Of a DNA stretch of 64,000 nt, positions 42,905 to 51,098 are shown piece after piece (positions within the stretch are counted from its first letter, which is position 1; the number at the start of each line of letters is the position of its first letter). The notes beneath the pieces were generated by a model that made no database searches, had not been told where the DNA came from, and saw only the letters and a list, made by a program, of their open reading frames with translations. The DNA is from JAHFUA01 sp963733935. Lineage in GTDB: Bacteria > Acidobacteriota > Terriglobia > Terriglobales > Acidobacteriaceae. The position numbers and the translations under genes are program-made. The stretch lies in contig CAVTEQ010000003.1 of assembly GCA_963733935.1 (NCBI GenBank), positions 1 to 64,000 of the forward strand. The letters run 5' to 3'.

Positions 42905-45250
42905 TTAGTACCTGAACTGTCCGACCAGGACTTGAAGATCAGCCGCCATCTTCTCCAAGGACTGGGCCGACTTGAGCGTGTCGCCGGCGCCGGCTGCGGT
43001 GGAGCGCGCCGCTTCGGCAACGCCGCCGATGTTCTTGCTGATATCGGTGCTGCCCTTGGCGGCTTCCGCCAGGTTGCGGCTGATCTCGTTGGTGGTGGCG
43101 CTCTGCTCTTCAATGGCGCTGGCGATGGTGTTCTGTATGTCGCTGATCTGCCCAATGACCGTGCTGATCTGGCCGATCGCGGCTACGGCTCCCGAGGTAT
43201 CGCCCTGAATGGCTTCGATCTTGCGGCTGATGTCTTCCGTCGCTTTAGCCGTCTCCTTCGCCAGCTCCTTGACTTCATTGGCGACCACGGCGAAGCCTTT
43301 GCCGGCTTCGCCCGCGCGTGCCGCCTCGATGGTGGCGTTCAGCGCGAGCAGATTGGTCTGTTGCGCGATCGAGGTGATCACCTTGATGACCTGGCCGATC
43401 TCCGCGCTGCTCTGGCCCAGTTTGTTGATGGTTTCATTGGTGGTGTTCGCGGTCTTCACCGCCGTGGTAGCGACGCGCGTCGCTTCCGCCGTGTTCTTGG
43501 CGATTTCCTTGATGCTGGCGCCCATTTCATCGGCGCCCGTAGCCACGGTCTGAACGTTCTTGGTGACCTGCTCGCTGGCCGCCGAGACCACGTTGGCCTG
43601 AGTGGACGTTTCTTCCGCGCCGGAACCCATCTGCTGGCTAACCCTGTTCAATTCTTCCGACGCCGAGGCCAGGGCGGACACGTTCTTTCCAATCTGCCCG
43701 ATGGCGGTGCGGACTTGTAAGGCCAGCTTGTTTACGGCGCCCTTCAAGCTCTCGTAGTCCCCTTCATACTTGTTGGTGACCTGGGCGGTTAGATCACCGC
43801 CCGCGAGCTTGTCCAGCACCGCCCCCACGTCATGCATCGGGACTACCATGCCTTCGATGGCGCGATTCACACCCACCACAACATTGGCGAATTCACCCTG
43901 CAGCTTCTTGGTGTCGCCGCGATAGTCGAGTTGCCCGTGCTTGAGCGCCTCGGCCAGTTGCTTCATTTCCTCCACCAAAGCCTGCACCGCGGTTCCCACG
44001 CTGTTGACCGCGATCTTCATCTTTTCGTGGTCGCCCTTGTAAACCTGGGTGATCAGTTCATCCACCTTGCCGACCGACATCTGCGCCAGAATGCGGTTGC
44101 CTTCCCCGATGGGCAGCAGAATGGCGTCCAGCATCTGGTTGACGCCCTTGAGCAGTTCGGCAAATGCTCCCTGGAACTGGTCGGGCTTGCCGCGCTCGTT
44201 CAATTGGCCGTCACGCGAGGCCTGAATCAACCGTCCTAACTCGTCGCGCAGCTTCTGCACCACCAGGGCTACGTTGTTAACGGCGATCTTCATCTTTTCG
44301 TGGTCGCCCTTGTAGACCTGAGTGATCAGTTCATCCACCTTGCCGACCGAGATTTGCGCCAGAATGCGGTTGCCTTCCCCGATGGGCAGCAGAATCGCAT
44401 CCAGCATCTGGTTGACGCCCTTGAGCAGCTCGGCAAACGCTCCCTGGAACTGCTCGGGCTTGCCGCGCTCGCCAAGCTGGCCTTCCTGGGAGGCCGTGAT
44501 CAACCGTCCCATCTCGTCGCGCAGCTTCTGCACCACCACGGCCACGTTGTTGACCGCCATCTTCATCTTTTCGTGGTCGCCCTTGTAGACCTGGGTGATC
44601 AGTTCATCCACCTTGCCGACCGAGATCTGCGCCAGAATGCGGTTGCCCTCTCCGATGGGCAGCAGGATGGCGTCCAACATCTCATTGATTTCCTGAATCA
44701 ACTGCTGGTATCGCCCTTCTAACTGGTCCGCCTTGCCGCGCTCCGTCAGCCGTCCTTCTCGCGAAGCGCCCACCAGCCGCGAAACCTCCTCGCCAACCTG
44801 GACTTGCCCCGCGATGTCTTCCAGCACCTGGAGGAACCCAATGACCTGGTGATCGGCGCCGTACAGCGGCGTGGTGGTCGCCTTAAGGTAAAGTTGTTTC
44901 CCTTGTACGACGGCGGTTGCCTCTGCCGACACGGTCTTCTCTTCCCGCATGGCTCGCATCCCGGAGCACGTGCCGGCGCGGCATGCGGCAACTTCGAACA
45001 GATCCCAGAACTTCGCCCCCAGGGATGCCTCTTGCGGCTGCCCAGCCATCTTCGCCGCCGCCGCGTTCAAATAGAGGATGGTGTGCTCGCGGTCCATGGC
45101 CATCACCGGCACCGGGACCACGTCCAGGTAAGCTGCCTTCTGTTGTATTTCCGTGAGCTTTCTGCTGGCGGGGACGACATCGGCTTCCGCGACCGCGCTG
45201 TAACCGTTTCCACCCTGCCGTTTGTTCGAAACTTGCCGTGTGACTACCAT
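42905..45250 (-). CDS. Soluble chemoreceptor with PAS and tandem HAMP-like repeats
   Basis: 781-aa methyl-accepting protein without membrane helices, so cytoplasmic. An N-terminal PAS domain (VVPVPVMAMDREHTILYLNA) contains CRAGTCSG. Three near-identical 91-residue repeats follow at about 140-412 (LPIGEGNRILAQISVGKVDE, then LITQVYKGDHEKMK), interpreted as a poly-HAMP stack. A canonical HAMP-like segment and the MCP signalling hairpin come next (QQTNLLALNATIEAARAGE, then GKGFAVVANEVKELAKETAK). The ribosome site AAGGAG lies 10 nt before the ATG. It probably senses an intracellular or redox signal through PAS and controls CheA via CheW. Confidence 0.92.
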   Translation of the reverse strand: MVVTRQVSNKRQGGNGYSAVAEADVVPASRKLTEIQQKAAYLDVVPVPVMAMDREHTILYLNAAAAKMAGQPQEASLGAKFWDLFEVAACRAGTCSGMRAMREEKTVSAEATAVVQGKQLYLKATTTPLYGADHQVIGFLQVLEDIAGQVQVGEEVSRLVGASREGRLTERGKADQLEGRYQQLIQEINEMLDAILLPIGEGNRILAQISVGKVDELITQVYKGDHEKMKMAVNNVAVVVQKLRDEMGRLITASQEGQLGERGKPEQFQGAFAELLKGVNQMLDAILLPIGEGNRILAQISVGKVDELITQVYKGDHEKMKIAVNNVALVVQKLRDELGRLIQASRDGQLNERGKPDQFQGAFAELLKGVNQMLDAILLPIGEGNRILAQMSVGKVDELITQVYKGDHEKMKIAVNSVGTAVQALVEEMKQLAEALKHGQLDYRGDTKKLQGEFANVVVGVNRAIEGMVVPMHDVGAVLDKLAGGDLTAQVTNKYEGDYESLKGAVNKLALQVRTAIGQIGKNVSALASASEELNRVSQQMGSGAEETSTQANVVSAASEQVTKNVQTVATGADEMGASIKEIAKNTAEATRVATTAVKTANTTNETINKLGQSSAEIGQVIKVITSIAQQTNLLALNATIEAARAGEAGKGFAVVANEVKELAKETAKATEDISRKIEAIQGDTSGAVAAIGQISTVIGQISDIQNTIASAIEEQSATTNEISRNLAEAAKGSTDISKNIGGVAEAARSTAAGAGDTLKSAQSLEKMAADLQVLVGQFRY
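44016..44834 (-). repeat. Three tandem 273-bp repeats inside the chemoreceptor gene
   Basis: The plus-strand segment TTCATCTTTTCGTGGTCGCC recurs at 44016, 44289 and 44562, exactly 273 bp (91 codons) apart. Similarity is high along each unit and weakest in the last part of the third. The period in whole codons keeps the frame. Confidence 0.9.
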
Positions 45251-45286
45251 CTGAACTTTCTCCTTGTCGGGGGTTTGTTCCCCGGG

Positions 45287-45739
45287 TTATCTCTTGTCGC
45301 CCATGGCTGCGCTTACATTCGCCGCTCGGTCGGTATCGAGGACCAATAGCAATTTGTCCTTCAGTTTGTAGACACCCTGAATCAACTCCCGACCAGCAAC
45401 GTTGAGCGTATCGGGAGGAGGTTCAAAGGTGTTCTGTTCCACGTCAACCACATCGTTGATTTCGTCGACCAGCAAGCTGACCGCGCCCTCGCTCGTCCTG
45501 ACCACCACGTTCATGGGCGGCTGCTTTTGCGAGCTGTCCTCGAGACCCAGCCGGCGGCGCAGGTTCACGGCGGTGACGATCTGCCCCCGCAGGTTGATCA
45601 GCCCGCCCACCAGCTCCGAAGCCAGCGGCACGCGGGTCACGCCCTGGTGGCGGATGACCTCCTGCACCTTCTCGACTTCCACGCCGAACAGAAGACGATC
45701 GATGAAGAATGTGCAGAATTGTTGCTCAGTGGACGCCAT
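45287..45739 (-). CDS. cheW: Chemotaxis coupling protein CheW
   Basis: 150-aa adaptor that links chemoreceptors to CheA. It has the typical double beta-barrel sequence: FFIDRLLFGVEVEKVQEVI, the receptor-contact region LVGGLINLRGQIVTAVNLRR and VSLLVDEINDVVDVE. The gene begins 1 nt after the cheA stop and is followed closely by the receptor gene, as in a classical chemosensory operon. Confidence 0.92.
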   Translation of the reverse strand: MASTEQQFCTFFIDRLLFGVEVEKVQEVIRHQGVTRVPLASELVGGLINLRGQIVTAVNLRRRLGLEDSSQKQPPMNVVVRTSEGAVSLLVDEINDVVDVEQNTFEPPPDTLNVAGRELIQGVYKLKDKLLLVLDTDRAANVSAAMGDKR

Positions 45740-45740
45740 G

Positions 45741-48062
45741 CTATGCCTCCGCCGATGCCGGCAAGTCTTGCCCCTTGCGGAGCACGCTCGCCACGATTTC
45801 GGGCACGTTCAACAGGTCGGTTACGTGCTGTTGGATCACCGCCGACCCCAGCAGCCGCGCCGATTGCCGGCCCTTGGTGATCGCCACCTGTTGTTCGGCG
45901 ATGTCCAGGATTTCCTCCACTACCAACCCCACGCTTCGTCCCTCCTCCGAGTAAACCACCACCTGCATGCGGTCTTCCTGGCGGCGGGCCGATGAGAGTT
46001 GAAGAGCTTCGGAGACGCGCACCAGCGGCATGATCTCACCCCGATACTGGATCACCGGCTGGTTGCCGGAAATCTCGATGGCGGAGGGCTCAAACTCTTC
46101 CAGCCGCGAAACCAGCGATAACGGAATGGCCACCCGGCCTTTCTCTCCCACGCGAAACACCAGCCACGAGTGCTGGCCGAGCGCGGTATCGTCGGCTTTG
46201 GCCTTGGCTTCGGAGATGGAACGCTCTTTGCCTTCGCTGATCACGTCGGCTTGCTGCGCCAGGCCCAGCACATCCAGAATCAGCGCCACCTGCCCGTCGC
46301 CCATGATGGTGGCGCCCGCAAAGCAGGCGATTCCCTTTAGCTGTTTGCCCAGCGGCTTGACCACGATCTCTTCGGTGTCGTTGATCACGTCCACCACCAG
46401 CCCAAACGGCCTGCCATCGGCTTGCAGGACGACAATATTGACGGTGCCGATGGAGCTCGTCTCGCCTTCCAGGCGGAGTTGCTGGTTGAGGTAAACCAGC
46501 GGCAGCAGGTTTCCGCGCAGGCGATGCACCGGCGCTCCGTGGATCATTTCAATGCCCTTGGCCGCTTCCGCCCCTTCCAGCCGAACCAGTTCGAGCAAGC
46601 TCACCTGGGGAATGGCGAAGCGCTCGTGTCCGCTGGTTACGACCAGGGCGGGGATGATGGCCAGAGTCAAGGGAATCTTGATACGAAGAGTGGTGCCCTG
46701 ACCGAGAACGCTGGCCAGGTCAACCGTTCCCCCGATCTTCTCGATGTTGGTCTTGACCACATCCATGCCCACGCCGCGTCCGGAAACATTGCTGACCTGT
46801 TCCGCCGTCGAGAAGCCGGGAAGAAAGACCAGATTCATGACCTCGCGGTCGGAGAGCTGGGCGGATTGCTGGGCCGAGATCACACCTTTCTGAATCGCCT
46901 TCTCCTTGACTTTGGGGAGATCAATGCCCGCCCCATCGTCGGAAATCTCGATGTTGACCTGTCCGCCCTCGTGGAATGCCCGCAGCCGCAGCCTTCCCGC
47001 CGGCGGTTTGCCCCTGCTGGCCCGGACCGCGGGAGTTTCGATGCCGTGATCGAGGGAGTTGCGGACGATGTGGGTCAGGGGGTCCTTAATGGCCTCGATG
47101 ATGGTCTTGTCCAGCTCGGTGTCGGTCCCCTCCATCTCGAGTTCGACTTGCTTGCCGCAGCTCACCGACAGATCACGAATGATGCGCGGAAACTTGTTCC
47201 ACACGTTTCCGATGGGCTGCATCCGGGTCTTCATCACCCCTTCCTGCAACTCGGTGGTGATCAAGTTCAGGCGTTGAGCGGTGCTGAGGAAAACCGCGTC
47301 CTGCTGAGTGGTGGTGAACTGCAGAATCTGGTTGCGGGCCAGCACCAGCTCTCCCACCAGGTTCATCACTTTGTCGAGAAGGTTGACATCGACCCGGATG
47401 GTGCTTCCGGCCGCCGCCGAAGCAGCCTGGGTTCCCTGTTCCTGCAGCGCCTCCAGTACCGCTTTGGGCTCAGCCGCGCCCTTGTGAACCAGAATTTCCC
47501 CGATGCGGCGCGGGTCGCCATCCACCTGTTGCTGTGCCGCGGCTTCCACCGCGCTGGCAGATGTCCCGTGCTTCTCGATTAAGATCTCGCCCAGGTTTTG
47601 CGCCTCACCCGGCTCGCCCTTCGTTAAGTCCGCCACTTGCTTTTCCCCCTTCGATGCCTCGCCCCCATCCAACAACGAGGTCAGCTTGTGGATGATTTCG
47701 GCCAGTTCCGGTTCGCCCTCTGTCCCGCTGGCCTCGATGGTCCGCAGAATCTTGCGAATCGCGTCGATCATCGCCAGCAGCGCGCTGGTGATTTCCGCGT
47801 TCAGCAGGAGCTTGCCATCTCTCATTCGGCTCAACAGGTTTTCCCCAACATGGGACACCGATTCCAGTTTGGGAAAACCCAGCGTGCCGCTCGTGCCCTT
47901 GATGGTGTGAATGGCGCGAAATATACGGGCGAGTAAGTCCTTCGACTTGGGGTCCTTCTCCAGCTCGACCAGATCGCGATCTAACTGATCGAGCAGCTCG
48001 TTGCACTCGATCAGAAATTCCTTGGTGATTTCATCCATAGACGTGGCCGTGCTGAAGGACAC
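45741..48062 (-). CDS. cheA: Chemotaxis histidine kinase CheA
   Basis: 773-aa central kinase of the chemosensory array. The Hpt domain has phospho-His52 in RAIHTIKGTSGTLGF. A linker contains two LGEILI-EK-type repeats (LGEILIEKHGTSAS, RIGEILVHKGAAEP). Dimerisation and ATPase domains follow, with N box HIVRNSLDHGIE, G1 DDGAGIDL and G2 GRGVGMDVVKTNIE. Two CheW-like domains come next, where one is usual. The GTG at 48062 is used here; an ATG at 48038 (MDEITKEF) is an alternative. It is first in the operon and has a sigma-54-like promoter directly upstream. Confidence 0.92.
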   Translation of the reverse strand: MSFSTATSMDEITKEFLIECNELLDQLDRDLVELEKDPKSKDLLARIFRAIHTIKGTSGTLGFPKLESVSHVGENLLSRMRDGKLLLNAEITSALLAMIDAIRKILRTIEASGTEGEPELAEIIHKLTSLLDGGEASKGEKQVADLTKGEPGEAQNLGEILIEKHGTSASAVEAAAQQQVDGDPRRIGEILVHKGAAEPKAVLEALQEQGTQAASAAAGSTIRVDVNLLDKVMNLVGELVLARNQILQFTTTQQDAVFLSTAQRLNLITTELQEGVMKTRMQPIGNVWNKFPRIIRDLSVSCGKQVELEMEGTDTELDKTIIEAIKDPLTHIVRNSLDHGIETPAVRASRGKPPAGRLRLRAFHEGGQVNIEISDDGAGIDLPKVKEKAIQKGVISAQQSAQLSDREVMNLVFLPGFSTAEQVSNVSGRGVGMDVVKTNIEKIGGTVDLASVLGQGTTLRIKIPLTLAIIPALVVTSGHERFAIPQVSLLELVRLEGAEAAKGIEMIHGAPVHRLRGNLLPLVYLNQQLRLEGETSSIGTVNIVVLQADGRPFGLVVDVINDTEEIVVKPLGKQLKGIACFAGATIMGDGQVALILDVLGLAQQADVISEGKERSISEAKAKADDTALGQHSWLVFRVGEKGRVAIPLSLVSRLEEFEPSAIEISGNQPVIQYRGEIMPLVRVSEALQLSSARRQEDRMQVVVYSEEGRSVGLVVEEILDIAEQQVAITKGRQSARLLGSAVIQQHVTDLLNVPEIVASVLRKGQDLPASAEA

Positions 48063-48068
48063 TCCCGG

Positions 48069-48083
48069 TTAAGGAATCCTTAA
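48069..48083. promoter_or_regulatory. 15-bp perfect palindrome at the cheA start
   Basis: TTAAGGA-A-TCCTTAA lies between the putative sigma-54 promoter and the cheA start codon, over the expected transcription start. It could be an operator or a short mRNA hairpin near the ribosome site. Confidence 0.4.
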
Positions 48084-48100
48084 TTGCAATCCTGGTGCCA
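48084..48100 (-). promoter_or_regulatory. Sigma-54 (RpoN) promoter upstream of cheA
   Basis: On the minus strand the sequence reads TGGCACCAGGATTGCAA: an exact TGGCAC-N5-TTGCA with GG-N10-GC spacing. It ends 21 nt before the cheA GTG and would initiate near 48074. The match is to the established RpoN consensus; use in vivo is inferred. Confidence 0.6.
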
Positions 48101-48318
48101 CGATTTCTTGAGTCTTTCTAACGGATTTCTAATGTGTGGTCAGATCTGCCAGCATTTTCACTTGAAGCTAGGGAAAGACCGCTGCCTGAAGCGTAACGAC
48201 CCGTGGAGCGCGTAAGGGGAAGAGAGGTGGCGGAAGAGTGGGACAGCAAAAGCCCTGGTGGATGCGCTGAAGTCCACGATCGCCCAGGCAAACAAGCGCC
48301 GCCTCGCCCTGCCGGCTG

Positions 48319-48492
48319 CTATCGTTTGCCGGGCTTCGTTTCCACGGCCTCGGCTGCGGAGAGTTTCCGGTCTCGGTGGGGCTCGGTGCGTTGGGCGCCC
48401 GTGTGCAGTTCACAAGCTTCCCCAATCGCTGCACCGCAAGTAGTACAAGGCACGGATAATATCTGGCCCGGTGTGAGCTCGCTGGTTTTCAT
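48319..48492 (-). CDS. Small zinc-finger-like protein
   Basis: 57 aa, beginning MKTSELTPGQILSVPCTTCG. It carries a C-x2-C pair followed by GEACELHTGAQRTEPHRDRK, giving Cys and His residues spaced as a compact zinc ribbon; the RTEPHRDR tail recurs in small uncharacterised bacterial proteins, from memory. No strong ribosome site is visible, and the gene stands alone between cheA and the Crp-family regulator. Function unknown; nucleic-acid binding is a guess from the basic tail. Confidence 0.6.
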   Translation of the reverse strand: MKTSELTPGQILSVPCTTCGAAIGEACELHTGAQRTEPHRDRKLSAAEAVETKPGKR

Positions 48493-48583
48493 TCTTGCAT
48501 GATGCTGCGCTCGCCCCCTGGAAAAATGTTCAATAATGCTCATTCTGCAGCACATTCTCCCAGATATTTTTCGCATTGTGAGC

Positions 48584-48599
48584 AAAAGTGACCACTTTT
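48584..48599. promoter_or_regulatory. Palindrome upstream of the Crp/Fnr regulator
   Basis: AAAAGTG-AC-CACTTTT is a perfect 7-2-7 inverted repeat about 58 nt before the regulator start codon. Its size suits a dimeric Crp-family operator, possibly autoregulatory. Confidence 0.45.
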
Positions 48600-48657
48600 C
48601 GTGGGGAGGTTCGGAGAGAATATCAAAGAGTGTAGCTGCACGCAGGAGAAGCCACTG

Positions 48658-49326
48658 ATGGCAACACCCGGGCCTGCCCAAAAAAAGACCGACTTCGACC
48701 CAGAGAAATTCCTCGCCACCATCGGCGAAGGCAGGAAAGTCGTGGCCTTTCCCAGGAAGCAAGCAATCTTTGCGCAGGGAGACGCGGCTGACGCCGTCTT
48801 CTACATCCAGCAAGGCAAGGTCAGGCTCTCTGTCGTATCCAAGATTGGCAGGGAAGCGACTCTGGGCATATTGAGCGAGGGACAGTTTTTCGGAGAAGGC
48901 AGTTTGGCTGGACAGGCTCTACGCATGGGGTCCGCAACCGCCATGACGGAATGCGAACTTCTGCGCATTGACAAGAAAGCCATGATGCTTGCGCTTCATC
49001 GGGAACACACGTTCTCCGATCTATTCGTAGCCTATCTGCTGGCGCGAAACATCCGCTACGAAGAGGACCTGGTCGATCAGCTCTTCAATTCCAGCGAAAA
49101 GAGGCTGGCTCGGCTTCTGCTGTTGCTGGCTCACTTCGGCAAAGAAGGAATACCCGAGACCGTAATCCCCAAGATCAGTCAGGAGACTCTCGCCGAGATG
49201 ATAGGCACGACTCGCTCGCGGGTCAGTTTTTTCATGAACCGGTTCAGAGAGTTAGGCTTCGTCGACTATGGCGACAGCGGGCTGCAAGTTCATAGTTCAC
49301 TGCTAAACATCGTTCTCCACGACTAG
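48658..49326 (+). CDS. Crp/Fnr-family transcriptional regulator
   Basis: 222-aa DNA-binding regulator. The N-terminal cyclic-nucleotide-binding-type barrel spans about 20-135 (FPRKQAIFAQGDAADAVFYI, then GILSEGQFFGEGSLAG). A dimer helix follows, then a winged helix-turn-helix (SQETLAEMIGTTRSRVSFFM). The four N-terminal Cys residues of a true FNR iron-sulfur protein are absent. It may respond to cAMP, which the cyclase at 12919-14550 could supply, but this is speculation. The ATG at 48658 follows CAGGAGAAG; the frame upstream is not supported. Confidence 0.88.
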   Translation: MATPGPAQKKTDFDPEKFLATIGEGRKVVAFPRKQAIFAQGDAADAVFYIQQGKVRLSVVSKIGREATLGILSEGQFFGEGSLAGQALRMGSATAMTECELLRIDKKAMMLALHREHTFSDLFVAYLLARNIRYEEDLVDQLFNSSEKRLARLLLLLAHFGKEGIPETVIPKISQETLAEMIGTTRSRVSFFMNRFRELGFVDYGDSGLQVHSSLLNIVLHD

Positions 49327-49369
49327 CGCGCGCCGCAGTCCCGTAAACCTCCAGACAGCGATGAGCCAA

Positions 49370-49573
49370 TCAGGCATTTGCCGAATTTAATCCGGAAAAC
49401 GGCGCTATTTTTGTCGCAACCAGCACCTCCAACAACGTGGCGGTGTTGCGAACGCTTCCTGAGATGCTGATGAGCGCCTCGGATACGAGGGGATGTTCCT
49501 CCGCCAGCGAGTCGAGGCGGTCGCTCACGTTGTAGAGTTGCTGAATTTCGTGCAGGATCCCATTCGAAGGCAT
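49370..49573 (-). CDS. Small hypothetical helical protein
   Basis: 67 aa (MPSNGILHEIQQLYNVSDRL at the start), mostly amphipathic helix with an Ile/Leu/Val heptad-like pattern. No recognised domain and no clear ribosome site. It is convergent with the Crp-family gene. Composition and codon use look coding, but the evidence is limited. Confidence 0.5.
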   Translation of the reverse strand: MPSNGILHEIQQLYNVSDRLDSLAEEHPLVSEALISISGSVRNTATLLEVLVATKIAPFSGLNSANA

Positions 49574-49838
49574 TGGGATACGCGGCTTTCTTGAAAGCCT
49601 AAGGAGAAAAAACTTCAGATGGGCTGACTTAGCTCAGGGAACCTGAAAGAGGAGAAGGTGGTAACCACCTCAATTGCATTGTATCACGTGAGGAGTCTCG
49701 GAATATTGCAGGCGCGCAGGAGCACAACGATAAATATCGAGAGTCAGGAAAACCAAGAGCACGACATGAGCCATTCTGCACAGTATTGTTGAGGCGGGTG
49801 AGCGAATCTATTGCCGGTGTGCAAATCGAGGCAAAGGA

Positions 49839-50330
49839 ATGTTTTTAGCTAGCAAAGCCGCGTGCGCTGGGATTGTCTTCTTCCTGGCGGCAGGGATCTC
49901 AGGACCACCCCCGACGCCGCTGGCTTCGGGAGCCAACGTCAGCAAGGAAGTGCCAGCGGTCGTTCATGGCAACGATGTCACGACGATGCAGCAAACTCTG
50001 AGGGACAAAGGACACTACCGCGGAAAGGTCGATGGCGTCTTCGGTCTAAGGACCCGAGCCAGCATTCGCGCGTATCAGAAGGCTGAGAACCTGCCCGTCA
50101 CCGGGCAGCTTGATACCCAGACGGCCAGTAAACTCGGAGTCAGACCAGAGCGTCGCGAGGAGGCAGGCTACGAGGTTTACCGAGGTAAGCCTTCGGCAGG
50201 CATAAGACGGGCGGGGCTAAGAAGCAAAACACAGGCAGCCAGGACAGGCGCCTCTCCTGAAGGCGGCCGTGGAGAGCGCGAGAAGCCCCTTCTAGCTGAA
50301 ACCGAAAAATACGACCACGGCTCCCACTGA
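49839..50330 (+). CDS. Secreted peptidoglycan-binding-domain protein
   Basis: 163 aa. A signal peptide (KAACAGIVFFLAAGISGPP) is followed by one PG_binding_1 domain at about 47-102 (DVTTMQQTLRDKGHYRGKVD, then GVFGLRTRASIRAYQKAENL). The basic, low-complexity C-terminus has no catalytic domain, so it probably anchors or senses at the cell wall. AAAGGA lies immediately upstream of the ATG, a rather short spacing. The gene is monocistronic. Confidence 0.8.
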   Translation: MFLASKAACAGIVFFLAAGISGPPPTPLASGANVSKEVPAVVHGNDVTTMQQTLRDKGHYRGKVDGVFGLRTRASIRAYQKAENLPVTGQLDTQTASKLGVRPERREEAGYEVYRGKPSAGIRRAGLRSKTQAARTGASPEGGRGEREKPLLAETEKYDHGSH

Positions 50331-50552
50331 TCGGGGGACCGTTCCGTACTCTGCCGTATTCCAACTGGAGAACCGGGGGGACCCGGATGGATCAAGCGCC
50401 TGATTTTTCGCGCAAACGATGGGAGACGGCCAATCCGGGTCCGCAGGGTTCTGGTCCTTCGCTCCCACCATTTCGCAATTAGCGGCGAAAGAACGGGCCC
50501 CCGCGAGTGGTTTGTTAGAGGTTGATGCCGCGGGGGCGATCCCCCGAATGGC

Positions 50553-50768
50553 CTATCCAGTTTTCCTTAAATCCGCCAACTGTCCTTTCAACCTTGTGAC
50601 GGCCTCTTTAGCGTGGCCTACCCGCTGTTGGACCCTGCCCGCCTTCTTTTCGGCTTTCCCTTCGGCTTTCAAATTGCGATCATTCGTAACCTTTCCTACC
50701 CCCTCCTTGATCGCTCCCTTCACTTCGTGGAAGCCGCCCTCGAGCTTGTCTTGCGTGCTGGTCTTCAT
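50553..50768 (-). CDS. CsbD-family stress protein
   Basis: 71-aa, Lys/Glu-rich, predicted helical protein. The start MKTSTQDKLEGGFHEVKGAI and the following GVGKVTNDRNLKAEGKAEKK match the CsbD domain. CsbD proteins accumulate under general stress in other bacteria; the mechanism is unknown. AAGGTG precedes the ATG. An inverted repeat downstream (GCCCCCGCG at 50497-50505 and CGCGGGGGC at 50529-50537) could aid termination but lacks a T tract. Confidence 0.85.
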   Translation of the reverse strand: MKTSTQDKLEGGFHEVKGAIKEGVGKVTNDRNLKAEGKAEKKAGRVQQRVGHAKEAVTRLKGQLADLRKTG

Positions 50769-51098
50769 ATTTCACCTTGGCCCTCGTAAGGCGTGGATTG
50801 GGGCTCTTGATGAGCCTCTTTGAGGGCTGCCATTTTTGTAATCTCATGGCTTTCCAAGGTCTGAGCAGAATTGACCATCTCTAGAAACGGGCAGGCAAGC
50901 AGAGATCGGGAACGAGCAGCGCTAAGTGATTGGAAGAATGAGGAAGAATGGTGGAGCTAGTCGGGATCGAACCGACGACCTCATCGTTGCGAACGATGGC
51001 GTCGACGACAGTTAAGCACTGACAAATTGCGGATGCTGGCGTCCTCCTCAACGCCAAGCCTCAGCCTGAAACCCTACAGCGTCGCAAGGGGGTGTTCA
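50769..51098. other. Junction region between CsbD and the mobile-element zone
   Basis: No gene in this 330-nt stretch apart from the tRNA-Ala 3' fragment at 50949-50999. Everything to the left looks like normal chromosome, and everything directly to the right has phage or scrambled features. Confidence 0.6.
50949..50999 (-). pseudogene. 3' fragment of a tRNA-Ala(CGC) gene, probable attachment site
   Basis: On the minus strand, 51 nt match the tRNA from position 26 or 27 to the CCA end. There is an anticodon stem-loop CATCG-TTCGCAA-CGATG with anticodon CGC. The T arm is GTCGG-TTCGATC-CCGAC, and the 3' acceptor strand TAGCTCC is followed by ACCA. U70 in the acceptor fits the alanine G3-U70 identity pair. 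The acceptor 5' strand and D arm are missing, so it is not a working tRNA. Integrases commonly leave such 3' copies. The missing side faces right, toward the phage-like genes. Confidence 0.75.

Noticed and set aside
43998..44834. CRISPR or intergenic tandem repeat
   Set aside because: The 273-bp units are in frame inside a receptor gene and encode protein repeats.
48168..48434. 88-codon minus-strand frame downstream of the zinc-ribbon gene
   Set aside because: Overlaps the better-supported 57-codon gene in another frame; no ribosome site or domain.
50949..51020. Complete functional tRNA-Ala
   Set aside because: The D arm and 5' acceptor strand cannot be found; only the 3' two thirds matches.
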